A DNA stretch of 32,258 nucleotides, from the NCBI GenBank assembly GCA_013202335.1, contig JABMQR010000301.1, forward strand, positions 1-32,258, written 5' to 3'. Every line of letters begins with the position of its first letter. Positions within the stretch are counted from its first letter, which is position 1. This DNA is from Bacteroidota bacterium (GTDB lineage Bacteria > Spirochaetota > Spirochaetia > JABMQR01). A program made the translations under genes and the position numbers. Positions 5,104-14,211 of this stretch are shown here, in pieces. Under the pieces are notes generated by a model. It was not told where the DNA came from, searched no databases, and saw nothing but the letters and a program-made list of their open reading frames with translations.

Positions 5104-8100
5104 ATGATAACAGCACTAGAAAAGAAATTATACAAATATCTAAGAAAAACTCCTTTTTATCAGACTTTCCTGAATGGTAGTAATTCCCCAATCTATACTG
5201 AAGGTCTTGAAGGTCTTGTTCTTGCTGCTTTTACAAAACTTTCTTTAGAAAAAGGTAAACAGAAAACCTGGGTTGTACTACCAACTGAAGAAGAAGCTGC
5301 GAATATGATGAAAAACCTCTCAGTTTTAGGATGTAAGCTGATAAGGATTGAGTCAACAGGACTAAAACTATATTCTGATGAAGTTCATGATTCAAGTACC
5401 TATAAAAGAATTAATACATTTGCTGAGATACAGGATCTTCAAAAAGCTGTTGTTATTACCTCTTTAAGAGCTTTCTCCACACCCGTTCCATCCCCTGATT
5501 TTATTAATGATTCAAAGGTTTGTATAAAGACAGGAAACACTTTTAGAGCAGCAGACTTTGCAAATAGTCTCACTTCAATAGGACTTCTTCGTGTTCCGGC
5601 AACTACAATGCCGGGTGAGTTCTCTGTTAGGGGAGAAGTGATGGATATTTATCCCTTTGATTCAGAGTACCCTGTCCGTATCTATATAGATTGGGATACA
5701 ATTGAGAAAATCAGCAATTATGACCCAATTGGCCAGGAAACATTTAATACTATGGAGGAGTACTCTATATACCTCCAAAGTGAGTCTGAAAGCTTCAAAG
5801 AACTACAAAATTGTTCAATCAACTCATACATTGATCAGGATGATCTGGTGATTTTAATGGGGGAACAAAGATTAGAAGCTTCTTATGAATCAATAACACT
5901 TGAAGCAAAAAAATTGTTCCGGGAGGCATTTCTCCAGGATAGAAATGCAAAACGACCTGATGATATGCTGTTTTCTTATACAAACTATATTAAAAACCAC
6001 AATAATACTGTGGTTGTTGAGGATTTGAAAGGTCAAAAGAAAGAAGCTTTTACTCATAATATTATGGGAGCAAGATCCTATTTTGGAAATTTCAACTACT
6101 TTAAAAATGAATTAAAGGCTTTAAAAAGTGATGGTTACAGCATTACTCTTTTCTCAGGGTCTATCAATCAGGCTCAGCGTCTTCAACTTATGCTTAAAGA
6201 CGATAAGTTATCAATTCTTCCTCTTGAAATAAGTGAAGGTTTTTCTCTGCCCGAAGATCGGGTCATTGCGATTTGTGACCATGAGATTTTTGGACGTCGA
6301 AAGAAATCCCTGAAGACCCTACATCATACAAAAGTTTCACCTCTTGATACTTTTGTAGATCTTGATCCAGGAGATCATGTAGTACATATAAATTATGGGA
6401 TAGGCAAGTTTAAAAAAATTGATAGAATTAAAGCCCTGGGAAAAGAGCGTGATTATATTCAAATTGAATACTCTGATAATGAAGATATTTTCATTCCTAT
6501 TGAGCAAGCAAATTTAATCCAGCGTTATATTGGAAAAGATGGTTCCTCACCACGTCTGGATAAATTAGGTGGAACTTCCTGGGAAACAAAAAAGAAAAGG
6601 GCAAAGAAGAGTGCCGAAGATCTTGCAGAGAGGTTGATTCATCTTTATGCACGAAGAAAGCAGGCAAAAGGTACCGCATTTCCTAAAGATACCGATTGGC
6701 AGCTCCAATTTGAGGCGATGTTCCCATACGATGAGACGGATGATCAGATTTCCTGTATTCAGGATGTAAAAAGTGACATGGAACAACCTCTGGTAATGGA
6801 TAGACTTATTTGTGGAGATGTGGGGTACGGAAAAACTGAAATTGCTATTAGAGCAGCATTTAAGGCAGTTATGGCAGGAAAGCAGGTTGCATTCCTGGCA
6901 CCAACAACTATCCTGGCAGAACAGCATTATGATACTATATCTGAAAGAATTGGATCCTTTCCGATGCGTGTAGGTATGCTGTCACGTCTTGTGGAAAAGA
7001 AAAACCAGAAAAAAACACTGAAAAAATTAGCAGAAGGGCAAATAGATATTTTAATTGGTACTCACCGAATAATTCAGAAAGATGTAGATTATAAGGATTT
7101 AGGTCTGCTCATTATTGATGAGGAACAGCGGTTCGGCGTAAAAGATAAAGAAAAAATCAAAGAAATTAAGGCCTCGGTAGATTGTATGGCACTTTCTGCG
7201 ACTCCAATTCCCAGAACACTGTATATGTCCCTTTTAAAAATAAGGGATATGTCATTACTGGCAACTCCTCCAATTCAGAGAAGGGCAATTAATACCATAA
7301 TTCAGGAATTTGATGAAGAAGAGATCAGGAAAGCGATATTGCGTGAAACTCTAAGGGGTGGGCAGGTTTTTTATCTGCATAACAGGATTGAGACTCTTGA
7401 TCGGGTAGTCAGTATGTTAGTTGATATTGTTCCGGAAGTAAGTATTGATTTTGTACATGGACAAATGAACCCTGAAACACTTGAAGAGAAAATGCGCATG
7501 TTTGTGCATAATGGATTTCAGGTACTTGTTGCAACTACTATTATTGAAAATGGAATTGATATTCCTAATGTAAATACCATTATTATTGATCGTGCAGATC
7601 GTTATGGAGTCAGCCAGCTTTACCAGTTACGGGGGCGGGTAGGAAGATCCGACAGAGATGCTTATGCTTACCTGTATTACCCGAACAGGAAAGCACTTTC
7701 TGAAATAGCAATGAAACGGCTTAAAATTTTATCTGAAAATACTGAGCTGGGTTCCGGATTTAAAATTGCTTTGAAAGATATGGAAATGCGTGGAACCGGC
7801 AATTTGCTGGGACGTGAGCAAAGTGGTCAATTGCAGGCGGTTGGACTTGATATGTACCTGCGAATACTAGACGAAACAATAAGTAAAATGACAGATTCTG
7901 AAAAATCAATTGATGAAGATGTTTTTCTCGATCTCGATTATTCAGGATTTATACCTGATACATATATTTTAGATCCAGGTACAAAATTTAAAATATACCG
8001 AAAAATTGCTGTTATTCAAAAAGAAATTGAATTAAAACAGCTTACATCTGAACTTGAAGACAGATTTGGGCCGATCCCTGACGATGTCCTGAATTTGCTT

Positions 8101-8355
8101 TTTATAGCTGAGATAAAGGTAGTATGTAAAAAGCTGGCTATTTATCAACTGCGGGAATCTAAGGGCACTGTCAGGGTGGAATTTTCAAGGGTTGCAAATA
8201 TATCTATTGATAGATTAATTGATATGATTCGGGAGAGCAGCGGGGCTGTATCAATTGATCAAAAGCACCCCAATATATTAACTATGAAAACTGACGCTGT
8301 TTCTCTTAAGGATAAAAGTTTGTTTATACTGGAAAAACTTCAGAGACTGTTGTAG
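5104..8355 (+). CDS. mfd: Mfd, transcription-repair coupling factor
   Basis: A 1083-aa protein that removes stalled RNA polymerase and recruits UvrA to lesions. The N-terminal UvrB-homology region (about 20-370) is followed by the RNA-polymerase interaction domain, recognisable from D-P-G-D-H-V-V-H-x-x-Y-G-I-G (from residue 421), then the RecG-like translocase: Walker A G-D-V-G-Y-G-K-T-E (571-579), D-E-E-Q (672-675), S-A-T-P-I-P-R-T-L, Q-L-R-G-R-V-G-R-S and the C-terminal TRCF domain. The ATG at 5104 gives an N-terminus typical of the family; the open frame extends upstream but overlaps the opposite gene. No strong ribosome-binding site is visible. Its repair partner uvrA lies at the right end of the window. 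Confidence 0.96.
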   Translation: MITALEKKLYKYLRKTPFYQTFLNGSNSPIYTEGLEGLVLAAFTKLSLEKGKQKTWVVLPTEEEAANMMKNLSVLGCKLIRIESTGLKLYSDEVHDSSTYKRINTFAEIQDLQKAVVITSLRAFSTPVPSPDFINDSKVCIKTGNTFRAADFANSLTSIGLLRVPATTMPGEFSVRGEVMDIYPFDSEYPVRIYIDWDTIEKISNYDPIGQETFNTMEEYSIYLQSESESFKELQNCSINSYIDQDDLVILMGEQRLEASYESITLEAKKLFREAFLQDRNAKRPDDMLFSYTNYIKNHNNTVVVEDLKGQKKEAFTHNIMGARSYFGNFNYFKNELKALKSDGYSITLFSGSINQAQRLQLMLKDDKLSILPLEISEGFSLPEDRVIAICDHEIFGRRKKSLKTLHHTKVSPLDTFVDLDPGDHVVHINYGIGKFKKIDRIKALGKERDYIQIEYSDNEDIFIPIEQANLIQRYIGKDGSSPRLDKLGGTSWETKKKRAKKSAEDLAERLIHLYARRKQAKGTAFPKDTDWQLQFEAMFPYDETDDQISCIQDVKSDMEQPLVMDRLICGDVGYGKTEIAIRAAFKAVMAGKQVAFLAPTTILAEQHYDTISERIGSFPMRVGMLSRLVEKKNQKKTLKKLAEGQIDILIGTHRIIQKDVDYKDLGLLIIDEEQRFGVKDKEKIKEIKASVDCMALSATPIPRTLYMSLLKIRDMSLLATPPIQRRAINTIIQEFDEEEIRKAILRETLRGGQVFYLHNRIETLDRVVSMLVDIVPEVSIDFVHGQMNPETLEEKMRMFVHNGFQVLVATTIIENGIDIPNVNTIIIDRADRYGVSQLYQLRGRVGRSDRDAYAYLYYPNRKALSEIAMKRLKILSENTELGSGFKIALKDMEMRGTGNLLGREQSGQLQAVGLDMYLRILDETISKMTDSEKSIDEDVFLDLDYSGFIPDTYILDPGTKFKIYRKIAVIQKEIELKQLTSELEDRFGPIPDDVLNLLFIAEIKVVCKKLAIYQLRESKGTVRVEFSRVANISIDRLIDMIRESSGAVSIDQKHPNILTMKTDAVSLKDKSLFILEKLQRLL

Positions 8356-8428
8356 AAAACAGAAGTGCTGTAAATAGAGAAAGTTTCAAAAATATCTCAA
8401 TTATATTTTTATGAAAACAGGAAAAACA

Positions 8429-9148
8429 ATGAACTTAAATCAGAATGTTGTTGTAGATGATAAAAAAAGTATTCGCAGTTTTGTTTTGCGCGGCGGGCGT
8501 TTAACGGGACTGCAAAAAAATGCAATAGAGAAATATAGCGGTAAATACTGTATACCTTTTGATACCTCCTGCCCCTTACATGCTGAAACTATTTTTAACA
8601 ACTCCAACCCTTTGATTATTGAAATCGGTTTTGGAATGGGCGTGACTACTGCTTCAATTGCAGCATCATTCCCGGGGAATAACTATCTTGGTATTGAAGT
8701 TTTCTTATCAGGAATCGGTAAACTGCTGCATGAAATAAATTCCAAAAAGTTGGATAATGTACGTATTATTCGTTTTAACGCTGTAGATGTTCTGCAGGAG
8801 ATGATTCCTGATAATTCTATTTCTGGATTTCATATTTTTTTCCCAGACCCCTGGCCCAAAAAGAAGCATAATAAGAGAAGGTTGGTTCAAAAGGATTTTA
8901 TAGAAATTATGCTGAAAAAGTTGGTTCCTGGCGGTTATATTTATACTGCAACCGATTGGACACCTTATGCTGAATGGATGTTAAAAGAATTTAATACAGT
9001 TGAAGGTTTAGTAAATAATTCAACAAAAGGATATTGTGATCCGGTTTCATGGAGACCCTCTACAAAATTTGAACAAAAAGGTCTCGATAAAAAGCATACA
9101 ATACATGAAATATGGGTTGAAAAAAAGACAAAAAAGTCCGGGAGCTAA
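8429..9148 (+). CDS. trmB: TrmB, tRNA (guanine-46-N7) methyltransferase
   Basis: A 239-aa SAM-dependent enzyme that makes m7G46 in the variable loop of tRNAs. The SAM-binding glycine motif is I-E-I-G-F-G-M-G (about 66-73). The family signature F-F-P-D-P-W-P-K-K-K-H-N-K-R-R-L lies around residues 138-153. T-D-W-T-P-Y-A-E-W-M is the conserved C-terminal motif. The ATG at 8429 is preferred because AGGAA lies about 7 nt upstream; an in-frame ATG at 8411 has no such site. It is probably co-transcribed with mfd (73-nt gap), and its stop codon sits in the loop of the downstream terminator. Confidence 0.95.
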   Translation: MNLNQNVVVDDKKSIRSFVLRGGRLTGLQKNAIEKYSGKYCIPFDTSCPLHAETIFNNSNPLIIEIGFGMGVTTASIAASFPGNNYLGIEVFLSGIGKLLHEINSKKLDNVRIIRFNAVDVLQEMIPDNSISGFHIFFPDPWPKKKHNKRRLVQKDFIEIMLKKLVPGGYIYTATDWTPYAEWMLKEFNTVEGLVNNSTKGYCDPVSWRPSTKFEQKGLDKKHTIHEIWVEKKTKKSGS

Positions 9149-9163
9149 AACTCCCGGACTTTT
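9132..9163. terminator. Bidirectional rho-independent terminator
   Basis: A perfect 13-bp stem (9132-9144 with 9151-9163) has a GC core CCGGGAG, a 6-nt loop and flanking A4/T4 runs, so it can terminate from both strands. It serves trmB on the plus strand and the EF-G-like gene ending at 9188 on the minus strand. The TAA of trmB (9146-9148) is in the loop. Confidence 0.92.
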
Positions 9164-9187
9164 GAAAGCTATTTTTTATGAAAGTAG

Positions 9188-11248
9188 TTATTCATTTTCC
9201 AATTGTGATTGCTTAATCACATCTTCAACAACTTTGCCGGTTGCAATTTCGTAATGATCAAATTCAAGTTCAAACGAACCTGTACCGGAAGTTAATGATT
9301 TAAGATCAATTGCATATTTCAGCATCTCACCTTGAGGGACTTTTGCCTGTACAAGGGTTAAACCGCCTCCAATATCTTCCTGACCCTGAACACGACCACG
9401 TTTTCCGCTTAAGTCAGATAGAATATCTCCTAAATATTGATCCTCAATATAAACCTCTAATTTCATAATAGGTTCCAGAAGGACTACATTTGCTTTAACC
9501 ATTGCAGTTTTTAAGGCTCCCTTTGCTGCAAGTTTAAAGGCCATTTCAGAACTGTCTACGGGGTGTTCTTTTCCATCAACAACTGATACTCCAATATCAA
9601 CAAGAGGATATCCTGCTAAAAATCCTTCAGTCATTGCCTCATTCAAACCTTTCTCTATTCCCGGCATATATCCTTTTGAAATAGATCCACCTTTAATTGC
9701 ATTATTAAAGGAAAAATACTCACCGCGAGGAAGAGGATTAATACTAATAACTACTCTACCATACTGACCATGGCCTCCAGATTGTTTTTTATGAGTATAC
9801 TCAGCTTCCGATGTTTTTGTAATTGTTTCTCTGTAGGCTATTTTTGGTGTTTTAGTATTAATTTGTATTTTTTGTTTTTCCTTGATTCTTTCAAGAATCA
9901 TATTAATATGCAGCTCACCCATACCTGAAACAACATTTTCTTTAGTCTCTTTATTAAAATTAATCTGAAAAGTCAGGTCCTCTTCAGTAACTTTATGTAG
10001 AGCTTCATTCATTTTATCCTCTGATTTTTTGTCTGCTGCAGAGATAGTTAATGCATGAATTGGATGCGGTAAAGATAAAACAGCAAATGTATACTGAATG
10101 TCAGAAGCACATAATGTATTATTTGTATGAAGGTTAGCCGATTTTGCAATTATTCCAATATCACCTGCTATCAACTCTTTTACTTCAAAAAGTTTTTTTC
10201 CAATTGATTTATACAGTTTCCCAGGTCTCTCTTTTTTACCGATAGTAGGATTTTGCAGTTCTGCATCAGCGGTAATTATACCTGTTACTACTTTAATAAA
10301 TGAAAGTTTTCCGGAAAATTGATCAATTGTTGTTTTAAATGAAAAAGCTGAGACACTTCCTGCAGTACTTACCGGTACTGGAAATTCTGTTCCGTCTGAA
10401 CCAACTGCTTTTTCAGCAATCATCGATGGGGGTGGGGCTGCAAATGAGAGAAAGTTAAGAAGTGAGACGATCCCATTATCTTTTTCTGCACTTCCGCAAA
10501 GGATTGGAATAATACGATTTTCTCTTAGTCCGGAAACAAGCCCTAATCTGATATCATCTGGATTAAGTGTTCCTTCATCAAAATATTTTTCCATCAAAGA
10601 ATCTTCTCCCTCAGCAGCTGCTTCTATGAGGGTGAGACGAAACTCTTCAACGGTATCTTTCATATCGTCCGGAATTTCAGAGGCTGTAGCCTTTGATACT
10701 AAATACGCTTTATTCTCTATAAGGTTGATAACACCCTGATAAGACTCTCCACTACCAATAGGTATAGAAACAGGTACACAAGGTTTGCTGAATCGTGATT
10801 CAATATCAGAAAAAGTATTCTGAAAATCAGCTCTGTCACGATCCATTTTATTTATAAACACTATACGAGGCATGTTTCGTGTGTTTAGCCTGCGCCATAG
10901 TTTAATTGTTTCTATCTGCACACCTGAACGTGCATCTATAACCATTATAGCAGATTCTGAGGCACGAAATGACGAGACAACCTCACCTACGAAGTCTGCA
11001 GTTCCCGGGGTGTCAATAAAATTCATCATTTTATTGTCCCATTCAATACTGGAAAGTGATGCATGGATAGAAATCCCTTTCTCAATCTCCTCATCAGTGT
11101 AATCACTGACAGTTTTTCCTGTATCTATGGACTCAGCCCGGGAAATCACCCCGCTATTGGAAAGAATATGTTCCAACAGTGTGGTTTTCCCAGTGCCGTT
11201 GTGTCCTACGATAGCAACATTTCTGATTTCAGCGCTGGTTAAACTCAT
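9188..11248 (-). CDS. EF-G-like translational GTPase (EFG II type)
   Basis: A 686-aa EF-G paralogue with the full five-domain length. The P-loop is G-H-N-G-T-G-K-T-T (15-23) rather than the A-H-I-D-A-G-K-T-T of the classical factor. D-T-P-G (79-82), N-K-M-D (133-136) and switch-region K-G-I-S-I (57-61) are intact, so it should bind and hydrolyse GTP. The altered P-loop and the motif Q-S-G-G-H-G-Q-Y-G in domain IV match the EFG II group (for example Thermus thermophilus EF-G-2), whose cellular role is unclear. It lies 219 bp downstream of a second EF-G gene on the same strand. It is unlikely to be the main translocase. The start has the weak ribosome-binding site GGAGG on the minus strand just upstream (about 11253-11257). 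Confidence 0.9.
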   Translation of the reverse strand: MSLTSAEIRNVAIVGHNGTGKTTLLEHILSNSGVISRAESIDTGKTVSDYTDEEIEKGISIHASLSSIEWDNKMMNFIDTPGTADFVGEVVSSFRASESAIMVIDARSGVQIETIKLWRRLNTRNMPRIVFINKMDRDRADFQNTFSDIESRFSKPCVPVSIPIGSGESYQGVINLIENKAYLVSKATASEIPDDMKDTVEEFRLTLIEAAAEGEDSLMEKYFDEGTLNPDDIRLGLVSGLRENRIIPILCGSAEKDNGIVSLLNFLSFAAPPPSMIAEKAVGSDGTEFPVPVSTAGSVSAFSFKTTIDQFSGKLSFIKVVTGIITADAELQNPTIGKKERPGKLYKSIGKKLFEVKELIAGDIGIIAKSANLHTNNTLCASDIQYTFAVLSLPHPIHALTISAADKKSEDKMNEALHKVTEEDLTFQINFNKETKENVVSGMGELHINMILERIKEKQKIQINTKTPKIAYRETITKTSEAEYTHKKQSGGHGQYGRVVISINPLPRGEYFSFNNAIKGGSISKGYMPGIEKGLNEAMTEGFLAGYPLVDIGVSVVDGKEHPVDSSEMAFKLAAKGALKTAMVKANVVLLEPIMKLEVYIEDQYLGDILSDLSGKRGRVQGQEDIGGGLTLVQAKVPQGEMLKYAIDLKSLTSGTGSFELEFDHYEIATGKVVEDVIKQSQLENE

Positions 11249-11438
11249 AATACCTCCATTAAGTATGAAATTATTGTAACTAATATGCTAAATAACGATG
11301 TTTTTATCTGTTTATTTGCAATCAGTTAATCCCTGAGTGAGTATTGATAATACTATCAGCAATAAACTACTGTAAAACGGGTATGGGTTTCTGTCAATAA
11401 AAGATTCATACCTGTGCAAGGATCAAGACAAAATTCTG

Positions 11439-11461
11439 AAAAAATCAATTTTTTGAAATTG
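11439..11461 (-). terminator. Weak AT-rich terminator after the EF-G2-type gene
   Basis: On the minus strand CAATTT and AAATTG (11456-11461 and 11446-11451) form a 6-bp stem with a 4-nt loop, followed after one base by six T residues (11444-11439). The stem is low in GC, so termination may be partial. Confidence 0.4.
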
Positions 11462-11467
11462 TTTTTT

Positions 11468-13510
11468 TTAACCGTATAGTTCACCCTCTTTTTTATCAAA
11501 ATGTGAGAATTCCATTGCAAAAGAGGCGCGCCCCTGAGTAAGGCTTCTTAATGCTGTGGTATATCCAAACATATTTACCAGAGGAACTTTTGCAGTTATA
11601 TGATCCAGAGTAGGTTTACTCTCCAAACTCTCGACTATTCCACCTTTCATTGAAAGATGACTCATTACATCACCAATATTAGTTGTTGGACACATAATTA
11701 CTACTTTCATAATAGGTTCAAGGAGTACCGGTCCTGCATCTCTGGCTGCATTATCAAACCCCTGTGCAGAAGCAGCTTCATACGCGAATTCTGATGCGGC
11801 AAGCTCATTATAATCAGCTTTTATAAGTTCAACTTTTATATCGTATATTGGATATCCATAACGAATTCCTGTAAGAAATGCATTATTGATACCTCTTTCA
11901 ACTGCAGCCTGAAACTCTTTCGGCAATATATTTTTAGAAATTTTTGAAATAAATTCATTACCGCTGCCTGTAGGCAATGGGGTAAGACGAAGAGTAATAT
12001 CAGCTTTATTCTCTTTTCCTGACAATATTTTTGAATATTTTTCATTATGGGTAACCTGAGCTGAAATGGATTCACGATAAGTAACCTGTGGATTTCCTAT
12101 GCGGGCTTCAACTTTCATCTCTTTGGTTATTCGGGTTACCAGAACATCCAAATGCAGTTCTCCCATTCCGGATATGATTAGCTGTCCTGTATCAGGATTG
12201 TCTTTATAAATAAAAGTTGGATCCTCACCTGATAGTGTTTCAAGTGCTTTTTTGAGTTTGTCCCGATCAGAAAGTGTTTTTGGCTCTATTGCAACAGAAA
12301 TAACAGGCTCAGGGAATGTCATACTTTCTAACAGAATTTGTGATCCCTCAGATCCAATGGTATCTCCGGTTTGTGCAAATTTAAACCCAACCGCAACACC
12401 AATATCGCCGGATTCAATTGCATCAACATTTTCCGGCTTATTCGCATGCATCCGAAAGAGTCTGTTGATCCGTTCTCTTTTTCTTTTTGATATATTAAAA
12501 ACCGCCGAACCTTTTTTTATAGATCCGGAATATACTCTAAAAAAGCAGAGAGGTCCCGACTCACGATCGTTTTGAATCTTAAAAACAAGTGCAAGCGGAG
12601 GTCCGGTGATATCATGTTTAATTTCTACCGGATGTTCATTTTTGACGGTGAGGCCGGTAATCACCGGAATATCAGAAGGGGAAGGCAGATATTCAATAAT
12701 ACCGTCCAGTAAAGTCTGAACACCTATATTTTTTAATGAGGCACCAACAAATACCGGGATACATTTTCTGGAAATTGTTACTTCACGAATTGTTTTTTTT
12801 ATGAGATTAATAGGAATTTCACCACCTTCAAGGTAGAGTTCCATTATTTCATCAGAATAATTAGAGAGAGAATCAATTAGATGATCATGCCATTTTTTCG
12901 CTGTTATCAGCAGTTCTTCAGGTATTGGTATATATTGCAGTTCACTGCCAAATGAAGTTGCTTCAAACTCAATTTTCTGCATTTTCATAACATCAATTAT
13001 TCCTGAAAATTCTGATTCAGAACCGTGAGGAATATAGAGAGGAAGAGGCTCTGCATTAAGTTTTGTTTTCATTTCCTCAACAACAGAAAAAAAGTCAGCT
13101 CCAAGTCTATCCATCTTATTTATAAATGCAATACGGGGAATGTTGTAAGTATCAGCCTGATTCCAGACAGTCTCAGACTGTGGTTCAACGCCGCCAACTG
13201 CACAAAATACTGCTACGGCTCCATCGAGAACTCTCAGAGAACGTTCAACCTCCGCGGTAAAATCTACATGCCCGGGTGTATCAATTATGTTAATCTGGAT
13301 ATTTTTCCAAAAACAGGAGGTTGCTGCTGAGGTTATCGTTATACCCCGGTTCTGTTCCTGCTCCATCCAATCCATTGTTGCTTCACCATTATCTACTTCC
13401 CCAATTCTGTGGTTCTCTCCCGTATAGAAAAGTATTCTTTCAGTTGTTGTGGTTTTACCGGCATCAATATGAGCCATAATGCCAATATTTCTTAAATTCT
13501 GTTTAGACAT
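11468..13510 (-). CDS. EF-G2 (spdEFG2-type), probable ribosome-recycling factor
   Basis: A 680-aa EF-G with canonical GTPase motifs: A-H-I-D-A-G-K-T-T (13-21), R-G-I-T-I (55-59), D-T-P-G-H-V-D-F (77-84) and N-K-M-D (131-134). Its switch I region (F-Y-T-G ... D-W-M-E-Q-E-Q-N-R-G-I-T-I) and C-terminus (Q-G-R-A-S-F-A-M-E-F-S) resemble my recollection of Borrelia burgdorferi EF-G2 (BB0691), which acts with RRF in ribosome recycling and not in translocation. By that reading the translocase (spdEFG1) should be encoded elsewhere. The assignment within the EF-G family is inference from memory; that it is an EF-G is certain. GAGGA lies 6 nt before the ATG. It starts a minus-strand pair with the EFG II-like gene. 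Confidence 0.85.
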   Translation of the reverse strand: MSKQNLRNIGIMAHIDAGKTTTTERILFYTGENHRIGEVDNGEATMDWMEQEQNRGITITSAATSCFWKNIQINIIDTPGHVDFTAEVERSLRVLDGAVAVFCAVGGVEPQSETVWNQADTYNIPRIAFINKMDRLGADFFSVVEEMKTKLNAEPLPLYIPHGSESEFSGIIDVMKMQKIEFEATSFGSELQYIPIPEELLITAKKWHDHLIDSLSNYSDEIMELYLEGGEIPINLIKKTIREVTISRKCIPVFVGASLKNIGVQTLLDGIIEYLPSPSDIPVITGLTVKNEHPVEIKHDITGPPLALVFKIQNDRESGPLCFFRVYSGSIKKGSAVFNISKRKRERINRLFRMHANKPENVDAIESGDIGVAVGFKFAQTGDTIGSEGSQILLESMTFPEPVISVAIEPKTLSDRDKLKKALETLSGEDPTFIYKDNPDTGQLIISGMGELHLDVLVTRITKEMKVEARIGNPQVTYRESISAQVTHNEKYSKILSGKENKADITLRLTPLPTGSGNEFISKISKNILPKEFQAAVERGINNAFLTGIRYGYPIYDIKVELIKADYNELAASEFAYEAASAQGFDNAARDAGPVLLEPIMKVVIMCPTTNIGDVMSHLSMKGGIVESLESKPTLDHITAKVPLVNMFGYTTALRSLTQGRASFAMEFSHFDKKEGELYG

Positions 13511-13703
13511 AAAGAATCCTCATGTTTAGTTCTACCTGATACTCTTATTAATTGTTATAAATAAATAAAAAACAGTATATTCCGGCGCTGATATTATCAT
13601 AGTTTCATCTATGGATAAAGAGAGAAATGCCGTAAATTAATCTTTTACAGTAGTTACTCACTCTAAAATTCAACTTCTTTAAAAATAACCTTTTAATAAT
13701 ATG

Positions 13704-13733
13704 TTGACAAGAATATGCTGACCATGCTATGTT
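13704..13733 (+). promoter_or_regulatory. tRNA-Val promoter
   Basis: TTGACA (13704-13709) and TATGTT (13728-13733) are 18 bases apart, and an extended -10 TG lies at 13725-13726. Transcription would start near 13740, about 24 nt before the mature 5' end of the tRNA. Confidence 0.7.
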
Positions 13734-13763
13734 TCGATTCGTTAATTGATTTATTCAATGTTT

Positions 13764-13836
<73 letters not shown>

Positions 13837-13862
13837 TTACTATTCTGAATTATCAGTAAGAC

Positions 13863-13890
13863 AGCCGGAAATATTTTCCGGCTTTTTTTT
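13863..13890 (+). terminator. Rho-independent terminator after tRNA-Val
   Basis: AGCCGGAAA (13863-13871) pairs with TTTCCGGCT (13875-13883) over a 3-nt loop, and eight T residues follow (13883-13890). It closes a single-gene tRNA transcription unit. Confidence 0.93.
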
Positions 13891-13996
13891 GCTTTACCGA
13901 CTATCTCATGGTTCTTTGTTTGAAATAGTAAAAAAATTGTATTTGCATATGGATGTGTTATTATATGGTAAACATGAATAAATCCGGGAGAATTAT

Positions 13997-14194
13997 ATGC
14001 GGTATAATCTTAATAAAAGTATTGAATTTTATTAGACAGCGGATCTCTGTACTGTTTTGTTTTTCATAATTTTGGGTTGCAGTTCAATTGCCATAACCAG
14101 TAATGCTGCACACCAGGTAGTCGATGGAGGGAAGGCAGCCGCTGCAGTGGAAGAGGGTTGGGTTACCCCTGAAAGTATTCTTAAAAGTACCTAA
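13997..14194 (+). pseudogene. Small lipoprotein gene with an in-frame TAG
   Basis: The frame opens at an ATG (13997) 6 nt after GGGAG (13986-13990) and runs 65 codons to TAA (14192-14194), but codon 13 is TAG (14033-14035). Downstream of the TAG, in the same frame, comes a hydrophobic stretch L-C-T-V-L-F-F-I-I-L-G-C ending in a lipobox (L-G-C), then a small Ala/Gly/Val-rich domain (V-V-D-G-G-K-A-A-A-A-V-E-E-G-W) and a C-terminus T-P-E-S-I-L-K. Basic residues precede the TAG, so start and signal peptide fit together as one lipoprotein signal sequence. I interpret it as a recently broken lipoprotein gene; readthrough or a sequencing error would give a working one. It ends 17 nt before yggS. Confidence 0.6.
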
Positions 14195-14211
14195 CTGGAA
14201 TAGAGTAACAA

